Assembly (NCBI GenBank): GCA_030737875.1
Contig: CM060923.1
Coordinates: forward strand, 490,260,453 to 490,324,452
Origin: Allium sativum
Lineage: Eukaryota; Streptophyta; Magnoliopsida; Asparagales; Amaryllidaceae
Direction of reading: 5' to 3'
DNA length: 64,000 nt
This document shows, one piece after another, positions 58,857 to 64,000 of this stretch. Below the pieces are notes generated by a model. It did no database searches, was not told where the DNA came from, and saw only the letters and a list, made by a program, of their open reading frames with translations. Made by a program: the position numbers and the translations under genes. Numbering within the stretch: the first letter of the stretch is position 1; each line of letters opens with the position of its first letter.

Positions 58857-60510
58857 TGTAACACCCCATGTCCATTAATGTCACTCACAAATAGAATGCA
58901 TTAACATTCATGGAGCGTTTTAGTGAATAGAACAGAATATTACAAGACAGATACATAAAAGAGTACTTGAAAATTTTATAACTTTATTGCAGCGAAAACA
59001 AAAACAAGTTTGGTTACATCTTCAAAACCCATCTTACTAAAAACAATACCAAGTACATAATATCAGTCTTGTACAAAAGCCATCAAAGTACATAATTTTT
59101 AAGACCATAATCCCCAATCCAAAATACCATATGCAAGAGAGACAAAGCTATGCATTACTTCCAGCACTTCAAGAAGGAAATTCCGAATCAAACTTCAGTA
59201 CTCCCTCCCTAAGAACCTGGGGGGAAAGGAAAGAAAAGGGGCGAAACAAAGAGGGTCAGACATAAAGTCTGGCGAGTCCAGTAACTTTAACAATATAATA
59301 AGTAAAGCAACAGGATAAGGAATAAACTGGACATAAGGAAAGACTGTAACATAACAGAGGTGACAAGGTAAATAAGGTAAGAAAGATTCGACAACGGTTG
59401 CGCTCCTAACTACTACAAGATATGCTCTGCACCGCACTAACTAAAATATGATCCCTCTTAAACGAACATACTGATGATAGTCTCGTGTACTTCTAGTTAC
59501 TATCATAGGTGCTAACTTGCTCCTATCCCCACTAGTTGTATCCACTATCCTCCCCGTTTGATTATTTATTTCTAGCTGCTATCATAGGTAACCAACGTGT
59601 ACCTATCACCACTAGATGTACCCTCTTACTAAACATAGTAATAATAATTGTAATAATGGTAGTTTCGTGTACTCCTAGCTGCCGTCATAGGTGCCTTTTT
59701 CTCCTATCTCCACTAGTTGTATCTACTACCCTCCCCATTCGATCGGCTCCCTAACTCGTAGATACCCGTGTTGGTCCCACAGTAGGGTGTATCACTCCCT
59801 AAAGTGGCAACTCGATACGACTAGAAGGCACGGCTTATACCTACACGATGCAATAGCGTCTTACCTACCAGCCTGGACCCATGCACGCACATGACCTCGT
59901 TGGACTTGCACTGCCATCGCTATCCTTTAATTGACCTCTTACAATCAACCCCAGTAAGTGTGTCCTGTCCTCGACCTAGATCGAGCTCATAAAGATACTA
60001 AATGGGTTAATTGTTGAAAAGAGTCCCCACACTTGACACAAGCTTCCCTCCTAAGCTTGGTCCACACCAGGAATTCCCACTTAATCCCTCTTTATACCCA
60101 TTTCAAACTACATGTTTTCATCTAGTTTAAGTGTTCTAATTATGTTTTCACATGTCAACCATGTTACCCACTTAACCCTTCATCATACCCATGTCTTCTT
60201 ACATGTTTCACCTTGGTTAAGTGTTTATTATTTATTCACCCAGTTGACTTAAACCAACACACATATCAAATCAATATGTATTATTGATTAAGCATACCAT
60301 AATCCTATCCACTTTATTCATGCAATGTTGGTTAAATTGTCATCTCACATAGGTTAACTTAACCCCACCCACCTAACGTTTTACTTAATTTATAATTAAG
60401 AACATCTTAATTCTCATAAACATTGGTTAAGAGAATAACTCTCTAAGTATCAACCCCGAAGACCGAAATCAACATTAGATTGACACTCAGAGAATTACTC
60501 AACCCAACCA
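58857..60510 (-). mobile_element. E: reverse-strand A-like LTR, cut by D2
   Basis: Begins tgtaacaccccatg, the reverse of A's LTR end, then follows A's LTR in reverse (gacttta-type block near 59262, gatcggctccctaac near 59740, an LTR block with cacgcacatgacc near 59884). It stops at 60510 where D2 begins. Left flank cgaat; no second copy in the window. A roughly 85-bp block at 60425-60505 is out of order relative to A. Confidence 0.75.
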
Positions 60511-61380
60511 TGTAGGATCTAAATTAACCCTAGAGGGGGGGTGAATAGGGTTTATCGCAGATTTTCACAGAGTAATTAAATAATCACAGCACAGATAACA
60601 ATCAGAATAAATGCAGAAAATAAATAACACACAGATATACCCAGCTTCGGCAAAACCCTGCCTACTGCTGCATTCCCCAAGGTTTCTACTAGGAGTTAAA
60701 ACAATCTCTACGCTTACAATCCCCTGTAAACTAGCGACACTCGCTCCCAACTGTTCTTAACCCTACGCTCAAAACCCTGCACTGGTTTTTATCCCCAAAA
60801 CCAGATTTCCCTGAATTACAAACACTGTAATTCGTCTCCCTAGTTTTAGAGACAAACTAGAAAACTCTGGACTGATTACAAAGTTGAAATTAAAGACAAA
60901 CTAAATCAAGACAAAAACCCTTAAAAAAAAACTTTGAAAACCCTAGTTTTAAATAAGGGTTATCCCCTTTTAACTTGGCCGACCCCCTTTAGTTATTGCT
61001 TCACCACTTTATTCTTGAGTCCGACTTCCTTTAATTTTCTCTGGAAATTGAAATGGCGGCTAAAAGAAAACTAGGGTTTCTCTTGAACACACTGAATCGA
61101 GATGCCTCGTTGATGGAAATTAGTTGTCTGTTACTTGATTCTTCGGCTTCAATCTCTGGTGACTTGAATCGGCTTCGATTGAGTTTATGGACTCTGATTT
61201 GGATCCCAGTTTTCTCGATTTCTGGTATGATTTTACTATTCGATTTTTATGCTTTAATTGTGCTTGAACTAGGATTGCCCTTGCCGATGATGATGTGGGT
61301 GTTCTTATAGGGTTTTTAAACCCTTGAGCCTCTGATTCTAGACGAATCATGTACCTTGAATTGTTCTTATTACTTGGGTA

Positions 61381-61534
61381 TCTGATTTGAACTTTTCTTC
61401 TGAAATTTCTTTGATTTTAAAACTGGCCGTATATATTGGAGAAAACTTCTCGGTAGCTCTGATTTGAACTTTTCTTCTGAAATTTCTTTGATTTTAAAAC
61501 TGGCCGTATATATTGGAGAAAACTTCTCGGTAGC
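61381..61534. repeat. Perfect 77-bp tandem duplication in D2
   Basis: 61381-61457 and 61458-61534 are identical and both end cttctcggtagc. D1 shows no such duplication. Confidence 0.95.
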
Positions 61535-62660
61535 TTCTTTTAAAAACTTTGATTTGGTCTTTTGAAAAATAATTGCCGTATATGTTTTTCTGGAGTCAAA
61601 TATTCTGGAATTGATTTCTTATTGGCTTGACTTCTTCAATATTGCTCTTAAAAAAAAACTGATACAAATCATCACTGTCTTGATCTTCCTTTGAACACTT
61701 GAACTTTGAGTTTTATTTTTCTTTGACCATTTCTGAGTTAACCTCTACACTTGTTCTTTGTGCTTGAAATTGGTTTGTGTTTTTCTGATACATGAACTGA
61801 CAAGAATAGATACTCGCTTGATCACATTCTTTAGAGTGTTTGTACTTCTCAACTTTGAACTGTTGCTATTCTTTGATAAGAGCAGTCACTACACTTTGCC
61901 ATTTTAATATATGTGCACCCATGTTTATTGGCTTGGCTGACGGTTGCTATGCCCATGCTGCTTTGTACAAATTGTTTGCTTTCTTCTGAACTTAAACACA
62001 GCTAGACTTTTGTGCACAGAGTACATGTCATCCTTGATTTTTCTTGTGTGTTCATCATGAACTTGTCCAGATTTGTTTTGCTGCACCATTTTCTTTTTGC
62101 TGATTTCTCCATCCTTGTTACTGCTTCACGCACTTTGCTCCTGTGCATCCTTGGCCATGTTGCACCATGCAAGTTTTGTGTATGTTTATCACCATTCATG
62201 CATTGTTGATTTGCTCGACACTTTGAACCATGCAATTCTATATTGATCACTACTCTGTTTCCGGACTTATAGTTGTAGACTTTGAACTTGTGTCACACTA
62301 TCTTGTATGTTGCCATGTATGTATTTGCTGCATACCCTTTTGTCTTATGATGATCACTTGAATTAGCATTGATGCTCCATTTTCTTGTGTCAGCATGAAC
62401 TGTTTTATCTGCAGTTGTCTTGAATCATTGTGATCATAGTATTTGCTTTGTTTATGAGCTCGATCATTCTTGTTTACCACTTGTATAATGCACCACACCC
62501 TTGGGCCTTGCATGTCTGACTTGTACATCTATGTTGCTCCTGACTTGGTACATATATATTAACTTGATGCTGTTCAATGTTGGTCTGGCCATTTGACCCT
62601 GCACTTCCATTCAGTGTACAGAACTTCTTTATTATTGTTGTTACATGTACTATATCCAAA

Positions 62661-62728
62661 TGCTTTGTAGTATTCCTTTTTCTTGTCTGATCAATGCTTT
62701 GTAGTATTCCTTTTTCTTGTCTGATCAA
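62661..62728. repeat. Perfect 34-bp tandem duplication in D2
   Basis: Two identical units beginning tgctttgtagtattcc at 62661 and 62695. Confidence 0.95.
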
Positions 62729-63030
62729 TGCTTTTTATTTGTAATTGTTGTATGTCCATATTGATTTTCTTGACTTAAAAATATACTTGACCCGAACTAC
62801 TTGTACATTGAGATTTCTGTGTGGACTCCTCTGCCATCATGCATGTATGTAGCTTGCTGGTTCGACCATTATGTCTGACCCTTGCACTTGATCACTTTTT
62901 CATTCATGTTGCATTGACTTTCTTTCTTGGACTTGTATTTGATTTTCCTATTTTTGATTGTACACTGGGTTGAGATGGTCTTTTTGGCTACTCCTCAGTC
63001 TCGATACTGGATTGACGTGGCAGTACACAC

Positions 63031-63052
63031 GCATATACACGTGTGTATATGC
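63031..63052. repeat. Hairpin in D2 LTR
   Basis: Arms GCATATACAC and GTGTATATGC around a two-base centre. D1 has a diverged but still self-complementary version near 57625-57645. Confidence 0.75.
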
Positions 63053-63700
63053 AGCCATCCAGACGAGTTTTTCTGTCCCTGCACATTGGACCAAGTCTAG
63101 AAAAATGATGAGAAACACACTGTAATTCTGAGGCAAATAAAATTTAAAAATAAATTTTTATTTGCTTTTTTTTAAGTTTATTTTTGTTGCAGTCTACTGT
63201 GTGTGTTCTTTTGTATGTGACAGGTATGAAGATGAACCGACTGAAAGCTGTGAAAACAGAAGAATGAAGATGAAGACAAGAGCAGTGCTAGTGTGTGTCT
63301 GTATTTGAAATGTTAACTGAGTGATAGTGTCAATGTATAAAGTGATTAATGAATAAACTGAAATGAGTGTAGTGTATATGAAAGTGTAAGTGTTGTTGGG
63401 AGGAGCTGAGTATGAAAATTGAAAATTTTGAAATGTATATCAGTGATGTATGTACAAGTAGTGGAGTTGTAAATCTGTATTGTTTAAATATCGAAATAAA
63501 ATATTCTTATTCAAATAAAATACTGTGTGAATATTTAAATTTCCGTATAGTTGTATTTTATTTAAATAGAAATATTATATTCCTGTCTGATGTGTAATAT
63601 AACAGTACAGTTACAAACACATTCAATAATAAAATATATTTGGTTGTTATCATCAAACAAAAATCATATAATTGTGTATACAACACTGTTATATACAACA

Positions 63701-64000
63701 ATCTCCCCCTTTTGATGATGACAAACAAATAAAAGATTTTGAATGTGTTTTGAAACGTGAAATATATTACTCCCCCTATTTGTATGCTCCCCCTACAACT
63801 GAACTCCCCCTATATATGTGGAAAAATATGAATGATGAAATCCAATTGACCAATCTCCCCCTAGATATTTAATTTCCAATATTAAAATATTTTTGAATTA
63901 AATACTCATCAATCAAAATCTTGACCATTCTCCCCCTTTTGTTATCATCAAAAGGATAATAGAAATTGAAATAGTGATGAATATTGACTATAAATATAAA
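63701..64000 (-). mobile_element. D2 interior, 3' tail with repeated polypurine motifs
   Basis: atctccccctttt abuts the LTR; further ctccccc words are at about 63772, 63787, 63805, 63855 and 63931. Same layout as D1's tail. The element continues past the window. Confidence 0.65.

Larger units (their letters stand above)
60511..63700 (-). mobile_element. D2: reverse-strand copia-type LTR (Sirevirus-like)
   Basis: 3190 bp, tgtaggatctaaat to atatacaaca, inserted into E (left flank aacca). Same architecture as D1 but clearly diverged in sequence, so it is not D1's partner LTR. No gene is supported; open frames at 61053-61310 and 62002-62250 lack recognisable domains. Confidence 0.75.

Overview
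This window looks like repeat-rich plant nuclear DNA, of the kind found in gene-poor or pericentromeric regions. It is strongly AT-rich, contains no recognisable host gene, tRNA or rRNA, and almost every base can be assigned to LTR retrotransposons inserted into one another. The plant assignment rests on chromovirus-type Ty3/gypsy polyproteins, initiator-Met-tRNA primer binding sites and Sirevirus-like Ty1/copia LTR tails. The species cannot be named from the sequence.

Layout. 1-4483 is the end of a large reverse-strand LTR (J), cut by the window edge. 4545-5853 is a short degenerate LTR (F) with a damaged primer site. Inside F's former interior sits element A (6322-29498, + strand, target duplication ctttc), a chromovirus with about 2.95-kb LTRs. 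A's polyprotein gene is split by a 5.7-kb reverse solo LTR (I, 10754-22915, duplication agtaa), and I is itself split by a 6.4-kb reverse LTR (H, 11776-18196). After A come a decayed minus-strand ORF, an LTR-like remnant, and a reverse LTR with its primer site (G, 31359-34547). G is interrupted by another reverse long LTR (C, from 34548). C is interrupted by element B (37797-53805, + strand, duplication atatt), whose LTRs (5.64 and 5.75 kb) are longer than its 4.6-kb interior. C is interrupted again at 55276 by a copia-type element in reverse (D1). D1 is broken by a reverse A-like LTR (E, 58857-60510), and E is broken by a second copia-type element (D2, 60511 to the window end).

Coding content. 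A and B each encode one gag-protease-RT-RNaseH-integrase-chromodomain-like polyprotein in a single frame. Both are dead. Their stop codons are explained by C-to-T or G-to-A changes, each has frameshifts, and B has also lost an RT catalytic aspartate and two integrase zinc ligands.

Most interesting signals. (1) The very long LTRs of J, I, H and B carry arrays of perfect short hairpins whose arms differ in sequence but keep pairing, always downstream of the predicted promoter. (2) Several LTRs carry a strong 5' splice-donor-like site shortly after the promoter, with an acceptor-like site just before gag in A and B. This suggests a leader intron that would remove the primer binding site. In H, I and C the donor is half of a GTGAG...CTCAC inverted repeat. 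(3) One LTR of B holds a 248-bp coding-like filler segment that is absent from its twin. Dating and clade names are by eye and need alignment.
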